Part shown: in pieces, positions 44,380 through 52,618 of the stretch
How the letters are laid out: the number at the start of each line of letters is the position of its first letter
Numbering within the stretch: the stretch's first letter is position 1
Made by a program: the position numbers and the translations under genes
NCBI RefSeq assembly: GCF_009759665.1
Contig: NZ_WQNE01000017.1
Location: 62,001-126,000 of the forward strand
DNA length: 64,000 nt
Direction of reading: 5' to 3'
Source: Bradyrhizobium cajani
Lineage (GTDB): Bacteria; Pseudomonadota; Alphaproteobacteria; Rhizobiales; Xanthobacteraceae
Notes under the pieces: generated by a model
Seen by the model: the letters and a program-made list of their open reading frames with translations, nothing else
What the model was told of the DNA's origin: nothing
Databases searched by the model: none

Positions 44380-46284
44380 TTACGCGGTCTTCGCGGGCCA
44401 GGGCACGACCTGTCCCGACATCACCAGCCGGTCGCGGCCGCTGTCCTTGGCGGCGTAGAGCGCGCGGTCGGCGGCAGCGACCAGCGTGCTACAGTCCGTC
44501 GTGGCCTGGGATGGAAAGCTGGTCGCGGCGCCGATGCTTGCAGTCACCAGACGGGAGGGCGGATTTTGCGCATGCAGCATGGCGAGATCCTGCAGTGCCT
44601 GGCGAATCCCCTCTCCGACCTCGGCGCAGCCATCCGGGCCGGTGTTCGGCAACAGCATGGCGAATTCCTCGCCGCCGTAGCGCGCCGCGAGGTCGCCCGG
44701 GCGCCTCGCATGGGCGGACAGAATCCGGCCCAGCGCACGCAGGCAGCCGTCGCCTGCCAGGTGTCCGTAATGGTCGTTGAATTTCTTGAAATGATCGACG
44801 TCGATCAGCAGGAGCGAAAGCTGCGTGCCGTCGCGCCGGGCACGCGCCCATTCGTCGGCAAGGCGTTCGTCGAACGCGCGCCGGTTGGCAAGACCGGTCA
44901 GGCCGTCGGTCGTTGCAAGCGAGGCGAGCTTGTCCTGAAGATCCTTCTGCTCGGTCATGTCGCGCACGACCGCGACGACGCCGTCGATCGCGCCGCTGTC
45001 CGAGGCCAGGGTCACGTGCAGCGCCGCCTCGGCCCAGATCTCGCCCTTGTCGCGATGACGCTGGCGATAGATGAACCGCGCCTCCTCGGCCTCGCCATTC
45101 TTCAGCGCAGCGATGGCCTGCTCGACCCGTTCCAGGTCGTCCGGGTGAATGCCGGCCAGGGCCGACGTCTCCAGCAGTTCTTCGGCCGACCAGCCGGTGA
45201 TGCGCACGCACGAGGGCGACACGTAGAGCAACCGGTTATCCAGCCCGATCCGGGTCACCATGTCGCTGGATTGCTCGGCGAGCAGGCGGAAATTTGCTTC
45301 CTTGGCGACCAGGGCCTGTGCCATGCGCTGCCCCTGCACCAGCTGACGGACCAGGTAGAAGCCGATCATCGCGATCAGCAGCACGAGGCCGAGCACGAAG
45401 GCCATGCGCGCGGCCGCCGCGCGGCGCCAGGGCGCCAGCACGTCGTCCTGCGATTTGCTCGCCAGCACCATCAGGGGATAACGGTTGCTGCGCTGGTAGT
45501 AGCTAAGCCGCTGCACGCCATCGAGCGGCGACTTGAAATAGTAGACCGCCGCGGCAGGCCGGCTGTTCCACCCCTTGAACAAGGGCGCATTGGACAGGTC
45601 GCGTCCGACGAAGGCGCCGCTCTCGTCGCGGCTGCGCGCCAGCATGATGCCGCTGTTGTTGAGCAGCGACGCCGAGCCGTTCGGGCCGATGTTGAACCGC
45701 TCGTAGAACTTGACGAAATAGCTGACGTCGATCGTGAGCAGGGCAACGCCGGCGAAGCCGCCGTCGGTATCGTTGATACGGCGGGACGCGGTGATGATCC
45801 ACTGGCCTCCGGATCTGCTTTTGACGGGCGGTCCGATCAGCGTGCCCCTCTCCGGCGAGTCGCGATGGCGCCGGAAATATTCACGGTCACTGTTGTTGAG
45901 CTTGGAGAAATCGATGCGCTCGGTCGTGGCAAGCCACCGGCCGGTCGCGTCGTAGACGAAGATGCCGCGGATGCGGTCCGATGATTTGCGTGTCGGCAGA
46001 TAGACCTGGAGCTTTGCAATCGCTTCCGGCCCCGTCCCGTCGATTTCGAGCCGATGCACCAGCCCGACCAGGATCGTATCGGCGAGTTCGAACGTATCGT
46101 CTGCGTGCTGAACCAGCGAATGTGCCAGATTGGTGACGTCGACTTCGGCATTCCTGAGATCGGCATTGCGCGCTTCCCATTCGCGCCAGGCGCTCAAGCC
46201 GAGGATTGCGACGCAAATCAGCACGACGAAGCCCGCCGCCCAGAGCGGAAGGCGCGTCTTGCCGAGTTCGCGGCTCGTGACCAT
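44380..46284 (-). CDS. Membrane-bound PAS-GGDEF diguanylate cyclase
   Basis: A 634-residue c-di-GMP-synthesising sensor. ATG 46284 is preceded by GGAGCAAGCCTG; a TTG at 46341 would add 19 residues. Two transmembrane helices flank a periplasmic Cache-like ligand domain (about residues 45-285; RGIFVYDATGRWLATT and the GGQWIITASRRINDTDGG block). A PAS domain (about 320-445) is followed by GGDEF: DHFKKFNDHYGH, RYGGEEF (active site GGEEF) and an inhibitory I-site RPGD located five residues before it. The I-site predicts product inhibition. The ligand is unknown. The ribosome site lies in a 7-bp hairpin (46290-46308). Confidence 0.88.
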   Translation of the reverse strand: MVTSRELGKTRLPLWAAGFVVLICVAILGLSAWREWEARNADLRNAEVDVTNLAHSLVQHADDTFELADTILVGLVHRLEIDGTGPEAIAKLQVYLPTRKSSDRIRGIFVYDATGRWLATTERIDFSKLNNSDREYFRRHRDSPERGTLIGPPVKSRSGGQWIITASRRINDTDGGFAGVALLTIDVSYFVKFYERFNIGPNGSASLLNNSGIMLARSRDESGAFVGRDLSNAPLFKGWNSRPAAAVYYFKSPLDGVQRLSYYQRSNRYPLMVLASKSQDDVLAPWRRAAAARMAFVLGLVLLIAMIGFYLVRQLVQGQRMAQALVAKEANFRLLAEQSSDMVTRIGLDNRLLYVSPSCVRITGWSAEELLETSALAGIHPDDLERVEQAIAALKNGEAEEARFIYRQRHRDKGEIWAEAALHVTLASDSGAIDGVVAVVRDMTEQKDLQDKLASLATTDGLTGLANRRAFDERLADEWARARRDGTQLSLLLIDVDHFKKFNDHYGHLAGDGCLRALGRILSAHARRPGDLAARYGGEEFAMLLPNTGPDGCAEVGEGIRQALQDLAMLHAQNPPSRLVTASIGAATSFPSQATTDCSTLVAAADRALYAAKDSGRDRLVMSGQVVPWPAKTA

Positions 46285-46289
46285 CAGGC

Positions 46290-46308
46290 TTGCTCCAAAT
46301 CGGAGCAA
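46290..46308 (-). promoter_or_regulatory. Hairpin covering the ribosome site of the diguanylate cyclase gene
   Basis: TTGCTCC-N5-GGAGCAA is a 7-bp perfect inverted repeat. On the minus strand the 3' arm is GGAGCAA, the putative Shine-Dalgarno, followed by GCCTG-ATG at 46284. If the hairpin forms it would mask the ribosome site. Confidence 0.55.
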
Positions 46309-46461
46309 ACCTCTCACTTTGACCTTAACGGCCTCTTGCAACTTCTGCGATGATTTTTCGGGTCCGTGGTCTGCCGGAGAGAGGTGCCGATATCCTGGTC
46401 CCCCACTGGCGGCCGTTAACCATGGCGCCGCAGCGTTGCGTTTCAGCCGGCGTCCGTCGCG

Positions 46462-46683
46462 TCATCCTTCCAGCGTGAACCCGACCCGCAGCGTCACCTG
46501 GTAGTGTCGCACGGCGCCGTTCTCGATGTGGCCACGCGTCTGCACCACCTCGAACCATTTCATCTCGCGAACGGTCTTGGCCGCGCGGCTGATCGCGTTC
46601 TTGATCGCATCCTCGATCGAGGTCTCTGACGATCCGACCAGTTCCAGGATCTTGTAGACGTGATCGCTTTCGGCTGCGGGCAT
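46462..46683 (-). CDS. Dodecin (flavin-binding small protein)
   Basis: A 73-residue protein of the dodecin family, which forms a dodecameric shell that stores riboflavin/FMN and protects cells from light and oxidative damage. The sequence VYKILELVGSSETSIEDAIK and KWFEVVQTRGHIENG, then YQVTLRVGFTL, is the typical fold; the Trp that stacks on flavin is in KWFEV. ATG 46683 follows GGGAGGCCCGCG, a strong ribosome site. An exact EcfG-type promoter lies 55 nt upstream, matching the stress role of dodecins in other bacteria. Confidence 0.9.
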   Translation of the reverse strand: MPAAESDHVYKILELVGSSETSIEDAIKNAISRAAKTVREMKWFEVVQTRGHIENGAVRHYQVTLRVGFTLEG

Positions 46684-46737
46684 CGCGGGCCTCCCTCGGT
46701 TGCGTTGCGGCTCCTGCCGCTGCGTGTGCTTCATCTG

Positions 46738-46762
46738 AACGGGCGCCCGCCCGTCCGGTTCC
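46738..46762 (-). promoter_or_regulatory. EcfG-type promoter, GGAAC-N16-CGTT, for dodecin
   Basis: On the minus strand, GGAAC (46758-46762) and CGTT (46738-46741) are 16 nt apart, 55 nt before the dodecin ATG at 46683. Exact match to the EcfG consensus. Confidence 0.75.
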
Positions 46763-46924
46763 TTCCCCGCGATGGCCCGCATGCGCCAGCCGCGGTGGCC
46801 AGTATTCGCCTGCTAAGCGCTCTCCATGGATCTTGCGCGGCGCGACAGGACGATCCCGTGCGGGTCGTCGAAAGCTGACGGGATCGACCGCGCCGACGCG
46901 CTGCATCACAGCCGTCGGCCGCCG

Positions 46925-49900
46925 TCACCACTGATATCTTGCGACGGCCTTGCCGGCGTAGCTGCTGGAATTGCCGGAGAACTCGCCGTCGAAGGTGCCG
47001 GCGAGCGAGAAACCGTTGCGCCAGACGAGTTCGGCGGCCAGGGTCGTCAGCGCCTTGTCCGGCAATTGGGCCGCGCCGCTCACGACGAAGGAGGCGCCCG
47101 GCAGCGACTGGAAGGTGGCGCCGACGGAGCGGTCGGTGGAATAATCGTGCGCCCAGGCGAAACGGCTGCGCAGGGTCAGCGTCGTCCCCGGCAGCGTGCC
47201 GACCAGGATCCAGGATCTGTCGGTGCGGAAGCCGAGTTCCGAGCGCGGTGCCGTGACGTCTCTGGCGCCATAGCGCAGCGCAAAGGCGTTGCTGCCGATG
47301 ACGGCCGCCTCAGTGTAGGCCGGCAGGTTGAAGGTAGTGAACTGGCCGGCCGCATAGGGCGTGATGGCGACGCCCATCCAGGGACTGACGACGCGATAGC
47401 CGCCTTCGAGCCGGCCCGACCAGGCGTTGGCCTTGAACCGGGCCTGCAACTGGTCGAGGCCGGCCACGGTGCGGTTGGTGGTGATATCCTGCCAGCCATA
47501 GGCGAGCGCGGCCGCGACATAGGCCGCCCCCATCGTATGCCTCGCATAGGCGCCGGCCTGGAACAGGTCGGAGCGGCCGCTGCCGAGACCGCCAGCAACA
47601 GTGAAACTGGTGCCGCCGCCGGCGAGCGCGAAGCCGGCGATCGTGTTGGGCGCGATCAGATAGTCAGCGCCGACCGCGCCGCCCGCGATGCGACTGGTGG
47701 TCGAATTGCTGCCGACTGCGGCGTTGCCGTCGGTGGTCTGCGAGCCGCCGAAGCCCGCGGCCCAGACGTTCCAGCGTGCCGCGAAGTCCTGTTGCATAGG
47801 CGCCTTGGTGACCATCGCATAGGCCTCGCGCTCGGCCGCGGTGCGTTGCCGTCCGGCCGAGGCATAGGCGCCGGCCTCGCCTTCGGAGGCGTAGCCGCTG
47901 ACGCCGCTGCCAGCCGGTGTGACGGTGCCGCGATTGAAGGGATCGAGCATCACGCCGACGAACTGGCCCATTGCATCGAAGGTGACCTGCTGGGCGCCGG
48001 TGGCGGTTTCGCCGGAGAGCTGGTTGAGCATGCCGCGGTAGCCGTCGAGCGATGTCGGGCCGTTGAGCAGCAGGTTGAAGATTGGCCCGCCGAGGCCCGA
48101 GCCCTGCCCCGCCCCGTTGAGCCCGTTGGCGAGCGATGTCTGGTTGCCGGTGAGGCCGGAGGTCACGAAGTTGATGGAGCTCCTGATCGCAACGTCATTG
48201 GCGTTGGGATAGACCAGTTCGGCGTGCAGGGCCGGGCTCAACCCCTGCAGCGCCTGCAGCGACAAGCCGCTGTTTGTGACGCCGCCCGCCGCCGACACGA
48301 TGATCTGCTGGTACACGCCAGGCTGCGGGTTCAACAGGCGCAGCTGCACGGTGCCCGCCAGGTTGGCGGTTCCCGACACGTTGACCCGGTCAGCGCTGCC
48401 GCCGGCCATGTTGAAATCGAAGACCAGCCGCCCGGTCGCGGTCTGCACCAGGTTGCCGGTCAAAGCCGTGGCCTGGATCGTCCCGGCGCCGCCCGGCGAC
48501 AGCGTGCCGGCGTTGGTCAGCGTGTTGCCCGCGCCGAGACTGACGCTGGCGCCGGCATTGAACAGGCCGCCCGCCGTGTTGTTGAAGACGTTGGTGCCGG
48601 CGCCAAGATCGACATTGCCAATCACGGTGCCGAAATTGCTGACGGCGTCATTGCCCGTGCTGGCCGCGATCGCCATCCCCGACAAGGCCATCACGGTGCC
48701 TCGGTTGACCAGCGTGTTGTCGGTGCCGCCGATGAAGGAGACACCCGTTCCGGAACCGGTGCCGCCGGACACCGTGCCTGAATTGATGGTGACCGCGATC
48801 GGCCCGCCCACGCTTCGGGCGGACATCCCGCTCGCGTCGGAGCCCGTAGCGGTGACGTCGCCGGTCGAGGTCACCGTCACCGCGCCGTTGCTCTGGGCAA
48901 AAATCCCGTTCGCGCCGGCGCCCGTGGTGGCGATGCTGCCGGTCGATGTCACCGACGCCGCCTCGTAGCCGCTGGCCTGAATCCCGGTCGCGTTGCTGCG
49001 GATGTTGCCGGTCGAAGTCACCGTCAACGCGCCGTAGCGCGCGTTGCTCTCGGCCTTGATCCCGTAGGCGGCGTTGCCCGCGGTGGTGATGTCGCCGACC
49101 GAGGTCACCGTCACCGTGCCGCCACTGGCGGCGACAACAATCCCGCTCGCGTTGTCGCCCGTCGTGGTGATCTTGCCGGTCGAGTTCAGCATGACATAGC
49201 TGGCGCCAACAGCATAAATCCCCCTCGCGTAGGCGCCCGTCGTGGTGATGTTGCCGGTCGAGGTCACCACCACCCTGCTGCCGCTGGTGCTCTGGGCAAA
49301 AATCCCGTTCGAGCGGGCGCCCGTGGTGGTGATGTTGCCGGTCGACGTCACATACGCACTGTTGTGGCCGCTGGCCTCAATCCCACCCGCGTTGACGCCC
49401 GTCGTGGTGATGTTACCGGTCGAGGTCACCGTCACGTCGGAGTTGCTCACGGCAAAAATCCCCCGCGAGAGGTCGCCCGTGGTGGTGATGTCGCCGGTCG
49501 AGGTCACCACCGCCCTGGGGCCGCCCTGGGCAAAAATCCCGGCGCCCGTCGTGGTGATGTTGCCGATCGAGGTCACCGTCGCCACGCCGGAGCCGAAGGG
49601 GCTGGCCACGGCAAGAATCCCCACCGCGTCGTCGCCCCGGGTGGTGATGTTGCCGGTCGAGGTCACCGTGACATCTTGTGAGGAGAAAGCATCAATCCCG
49701 TGGGCGCGTTTGCCCGCGGTGCTGATGTCGCCGGTCAAGGTCAGCGTTACAAAGGTGGTGCCGTTGGCCAGAATCCCAGACGCGTCGTCGCCCCCGGTGG
49801 TGATGCTGCCGGCCGAGGTCAGCGTTATCCCGCGCATGCTGCTGATCTCAATCCCGCTCGCGTAGGCGCCCCCGGTGGTGATGCTGCCGGTTGAGGTCAC

Positions 49901-50470
49901 CACCGCGCCGTGGTAGCCGAAAGCTGCAATGCCCTGCGCCCTGTTGCCCGTCGTGGTGATGCTGCCGGTCGAGGTCACCGTTACCCTGCCTACGGGGCCG
50001 TAAGCCGTGTCGTCGCTGAAAGCATAAATGCCGTGCGCATTGTCGCCCGTCGTGGTGATGCCGAAGGCACCGGTGTCGCTGCCGATGGTGACGTCGGTGG
50101 TGGTGGAGCTGAAGCTGATGCCGCGGGTTCCACTGGCGGGCGCGATGGCCGTGGTGAGATTGTTGACGTTCAGCGTGGTGACCGCCGGGACCGGAAAATC
50201 GGTCCCGGCGGCGATGCCGGCGGATTGATCGCCGCTGCAGGTCGCGACCGCGCCATTGATCACGCAGGGCGTCGGCGCCGCCGCAGCCGGGTCGCCGACC
50301 GCGAAGCTGAGCGCGCCGGCGGCAGCGCTGCCGAGCAGCGCCGCGCGCCAGCTCGCGCCGGGCCAGCGCACGAGCCGCAGCGTCGGCGTGTCGACACCGC
50401 GATCGAATCTCGCTGGCGCGGGATTCTCAGGTCGTTTTTTGAGGTGCCCGACCAATTCAATTGGGCTCAT
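46925..50470 (-). CDS. Autotransporter-type outer-membrane protein with solenoid repeats
   Basis: About 1181 residues. ATG 50470 (MSPIELVGHLKKRPENP) gives an extended signal region of about 65 residues with a hydrophobic core near SWRAALLGSAAAGALS; an in-frame ATG at 50518 is also possible. Residues about 125-580 carry roughly 16 imperfect repeats of about 25 residues built on (V/T)VTSTGxITTTGxxAxGIxA, a beta-helix passenger pattern. A junction region (residues 580-900) is followed by a C-terminal beta-barrel of about 275 residues ending in aromatic Trp (VARYQW), as in type V secretion. Probably an adhesin or matrix protein. A winged-helix/TPR regulator gene lies upstream on the same strand. 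Confidence 0.85.
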   Translation of the reverse strand: MSPIELVGHLKKRPENPAPARFDRGVDTPTLRLVRWPGASWRAALLGSAAAGALSFAVGDPAAAAPTPCVINGAVATCSGDQSAGIAAGTDFPVPAVTTLNVNNLTTAIAPASGTRGISFSSTTTDVTIGSDTGAFGITTTGDNAHGIYAFSDDTAYGPVGRVTVTSTGSITTTGNRAQGIAAFGYHGAVVTSTGSITTGGAYASGIEISSMRGITLTSAGSITTGGDDASGILANGTTFVTLTLTGDISTAGKRAHGIDAFSSQDVTVTSTGNITTRGDDAVGILAVASPFGSGVATVTSIGNITTTGAGIFAQGGPRAVVTSTGDITTTGDLSRGIFAVSNSDVTVTSTGNITTTGVNAGGIEASGHNSAYVTSTGNITTTGARSNGIFAQSTSGSRVVVTSTGNITTTGAYARGIYAVGASYVMLNSTGKITTTGDNASGIVVAASGGTVTVTSVGDITTAGNAAYGIKAESNARYGALTVTSTGNIRSNATGIQASGYEAASVTSTGSIATTGAGANGIFAQSNGAVTVTSTGDVTATGSDASGMSARSVGGPIAVTINSGTVSGGTGSGTGVSFIGGTDNTLVNRGTVMALSGMAIAASTGNDAVSNFGTVIGNVDLGAGTNVFNNTAGGLFNAGASVSLGAGNTLTNAGTLSPGGAGTIQATALTGNLVQTATGRLVFDFNMAGGSADRVNVSGTANLAGTVQLRLLNPQPGVYQQIIVSAAGGVTNSGLSLQALQGLSPALHAELVYPNANDVAIRSSINFVTSGLTGNQTSLANGLNGAGQGSGLGGPIFNLLLNGPTSLDGYRGMLNQLSGETATGAQQVTFDAMGQFVGVMLDPFNRGTVTPAGSGVSGYASEGEAGAYASAGRQRTAAEREAYAMVTKAPMQQDFAARWNVWAAGFGGSQTTDGNAAVGSNSTTSRIAGGAVGADYLIAPNTIAGFALAGGGTSFTVAGGLGSGRSDLFQAGAYARHTMGAAYVAAALAYGWQDITTNRTVAGLDQLQARFKANAWSGRLEGGYRVVSPWMGVAITPYAAGQFTTFNLPAYTEAAVIGSNAFALRYGARDVTAPRSELGFRTDRSWILVGTLPGTTLTLRSRFAWAHDYSTDRSVGATFQSLPGASFVVSGAAQLPDKALTTLAAELVWRNGFSLAGTFDGEFSGNSSSYAGKAVARYQW
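48790..49990 (-). repeat. About 16 tandem coding repeats (75-bp class) in the autotransporter
   Basis: The DNA core GGTGATGTTGCCGGTCGAGG (as read on the plus strand) recurs roughly every 70-80 bp. It encodes the STGNITTTG motif. Units differ in length and sequence, so they are ancient and not a perfect tandem array, but long shared stretches could allow recombination. Confidence 0.8.
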
Positions 50471-50601
50471 GAAGCGATCCCAACCTCGACTGGGATTAAG
50501 TCTGCCCCGACGCTTCATGCTTCAGCCCACCACGATATCCGCATTGCGACCGAAGAAACATCGAGCCGCCTCCAGACACGCTCTAGCAACCAATTGTTTG
50601 C

Positions 50602-52257
50602 TCAATATTTGAGGCGTGCGCCAATGCCCGCTTCGAGCGCCGTTTGTCCGTGAGTGTGTTCAGCCGGAGAGACCTTGCCGATGCTCCGGAGAATGAAGGC
50701 CGGGACCACCCGCTCGCCATGGAATCTCGTCACATGCGCGATCAGGTTATGCATGAGGTTGGCGCGAGCCTGCTCCGAAACGAGGTGACGTGCCGACGTG
50801 AAATAGAGATATTCGACCGCGCCGATCGCGCCCTCGGGGCCGATCGCGGCAAGCGCATCCGCCGACGCCTGCGGCAATTCCTGATCGGCCGGCGCGAACG
50901 TCCAGGCAATCATCCATGCGATTTCAGGAGGGCAAGGGATGTCCGGATCGATCGTGGGGACGGCGCCTTCAAGCGCCGCATGGTTGCCGGCAGCAAGGAG
51001 GGCGAGGCATTTCAGGACCCGGATATGTATGTGGTACAGAGGGTTCAGTTCGACCATCGCGATGCCGCGGTCGAAGTATTGGACAGCTTCGTCGAATTGG
51101 CCGCGCGCATAGCGCAATTGTCCCATGACCGGCAAGGCCCCGGCAAAGTCCGTTGTTTGGGCGAAGGCGCGTTCGAGGATATCTTCCGCCAGTTCGAGAT
51201 GACCTCGATTGATGAAGTACAGCAGCTTGGCGGCTGCCAGCATCAGCAGCGGGTTCGCCTCGATGGCTGGCAGGCAGTCCAGCACCGTGGCGTCGATCTC
51301 GCTTTCCATGCGGTAGCGTTCTTCAAGGCTCATCTCGCCGAACGGATTGGTCGTCGTGAGGCGCGTGAACAGATGCAGGCACCATTGCAGGGCGATATCC
51401 GCATTGTCAGGATCCTGCTTGCGGTCCCTCCCCAGTTGCTCGCCACCTTCCACCCACCTCGGATTGGTCGACAGCAACACGCTCGAAGCCTTTTGAAGGC
51501 GCGTTTCAGCTGGTTCCTCGGCGCGGATACCGAGCCCTGTCGAGGCGTGGCCGAGCGCCTTGCGCAGCACCTCGATGACGCCATTCGAAACCCGGCTGGC
51601 CTCATTCGTGATCGATGCGGCGTCGGCCATGTCGAGTTGGAGCCGCAATGCTTTTGCGATCCGCCTCGACGGCATTTCCCTCAAGGTGGCCGCGCAATCG
51701 AGGTGCCCGTTGCGGGCAAAAAAGCTCACTTGCAGGAAATAACGCAGCCTGTCGGTGGGGGTCCAGTCCTCGGCAACGATGACGTTGTGGCCATCGCCAA
51801 CACCCTCAGCGATCATCTCGCGTAGCTGATCGATTAGCGAAGACGCCTGCCGGCTGAAGGGAGATCCGGGCAGCCCGAAAGCCGGTGCGATGACCAGGAG
51901 AGCGTCTATTGGCGCTACCGAAGATGGAACGGCGATCCAGACGTAACCCTCGCCATATTGTGTGGCGATAAAATTCGGCGATTTGGCGCTATCGCCGAGC
52001 TTGACCCGCAACCTGTTGACCAGAAAATCGATGTTGCGGTCGGATACGTTGGATTCCGACGCGATCTCGTCGAGCAGACGGTCGCGGGGCATCAGGCGAC
52101 GAGGGTTGCGCGTCAGAGCCAGCAGCAGCGCGCGCTCGTTTCTGGTGAATTGAATCTTCCGCCCGTTGCGGTGCGCGAAAAGGCATGTTTCGTCAAGGAT
52201 CATGTCCCCGAAACGAAGATCCTGTGCCTTCTCCACTTCCCGGCCCCAAAAAATCAA
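50602..52257 (-). CDS. Winged-helix (OmpR-type) regulator with TPR-like C-terminal region
   Basis: A protein of up to 551 residues. Residues about 14-110 form an OmpR/PhoB-type DNA-binding domain (LRFGDMILDETCLF, IQFTRNERALLLALTRNPRRLMPRDRLLDEI, then RNIDFLVNRLRVKLGD and GEGYVWI). No receiver domain or membrane helix is visible. The remaining 440 residues are helical with tetratricopeptide-like pairs (LPVMGQLRYARGQFDEAVQYFDRGIAMVELNP). This layout resembles CadC/HilA-type one-component regulators with TPR effector domain. Start is uncertain: TTG at 52257, GTG at 52236 or ATG at 52203. It reads toward the autotransporter gene, 132 bp away, and probably controls it. Confidence 0.82.
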   Translation of the reverse strand: MIFWGREVEKAQDLRFGDMILDETCLFAHRNGRKIQFTRNERALLLALTRNPRRLMPRDRLLDEIASESNVSDRNIDFLVNRLRVKLGDSAKSPNFIATQYGEGYVWIAVPSSVAPIDALLVIAPAFGLPGSPFSRQASSLIDQLREMIAEGVGDGHNVIVAEDWTPTDRLRYFLQVSFFARNGHLDCAATLREMPSRRIAKALRLQLDMADAASITNEASRVSNGVIEVLRKALGHASTGLGIRAEEPAETRLQKASSVLLSTNPRWVEGGEQLGRDRKQDPDNADIALQWCLHLFTRLTTTNPFGEMSLEERYRMESEIDATVLDCLPAIEANPLLMLAAAKLLYFINRGHLELAEDILERAFAQTTDFAGALPVMGQLRYARGQFDEAVQYFDRGIAMVELNPLYHIHIRVLKCLALLAAGNHAALEGAVPTIDPDIPCPPEIAWMIAWTFAPADQELPQASADALAAIGPEGAIGAVEYLYFTSARHLVSEQARANLMHNLIAHVTRFHGERVVPAFILRSIGKVSPAEHTHGQTALEAGIGARLKY

Positions 52258-52618
52258 TCAACCAAATGTCGGCCGAAGGTTAGTATTCTCGTCAATGGCT
52301 CTGACGCAAGCACAAAGAAGCACTGCCATGAGCAGGCGACTACCACCACGGTTTTCCAACCGCCTTTGGAAAGGGCTGCGGGGACGTTGCCGCGCCTCGA
52401 TGCCGATCACCGACGCGATCGTCCGACACCCAGAAATGGTCAGATGAATCGCGCTTCCAGGCCGTGCCACACAGCAGGACGAGTCCGATCGCGAGACTTG
52501 CTTCGCAGCAAGAGATGCCGCATAGCGAGACTTGCCGGAACAAGGCTTGCCTGAGCGAGACGCCGCCCGATGTTGCTGCAACGAACGGCGCGTTCCCGAG
52601 AATCAAGGACCTGAATCA
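52258..52618. other. Regulatory gap of 361 bp between divergent genes
   Basis: No supported gene. The stretch contains GCGAGAC direct repeats at 52491, 52525 and 52555 and a CTTGCT-TCGC-AGCAAG hairpin at 52497-52512. These would suit a winged-helix regulator, which often binds direct repeats, but that is inference. Confidence 0.55.
52491..52561. repeat. GCGAGAC(TTGC) direct repeats, three copies
   Basis: GCGAGACTTGC at 52491-52501 and 52525-52535, and GCGAGAC at 52555-52561. Spacings are 34 and 30 bp, roughly three helical turns. Confidence 0.6.

Noticed and set aside
48790..49990. CRISPR-like array
   Set aside because: The regular spacing comes from coding repeats of the autotransporter; units vary in length and sequence, and no cas genes are present.
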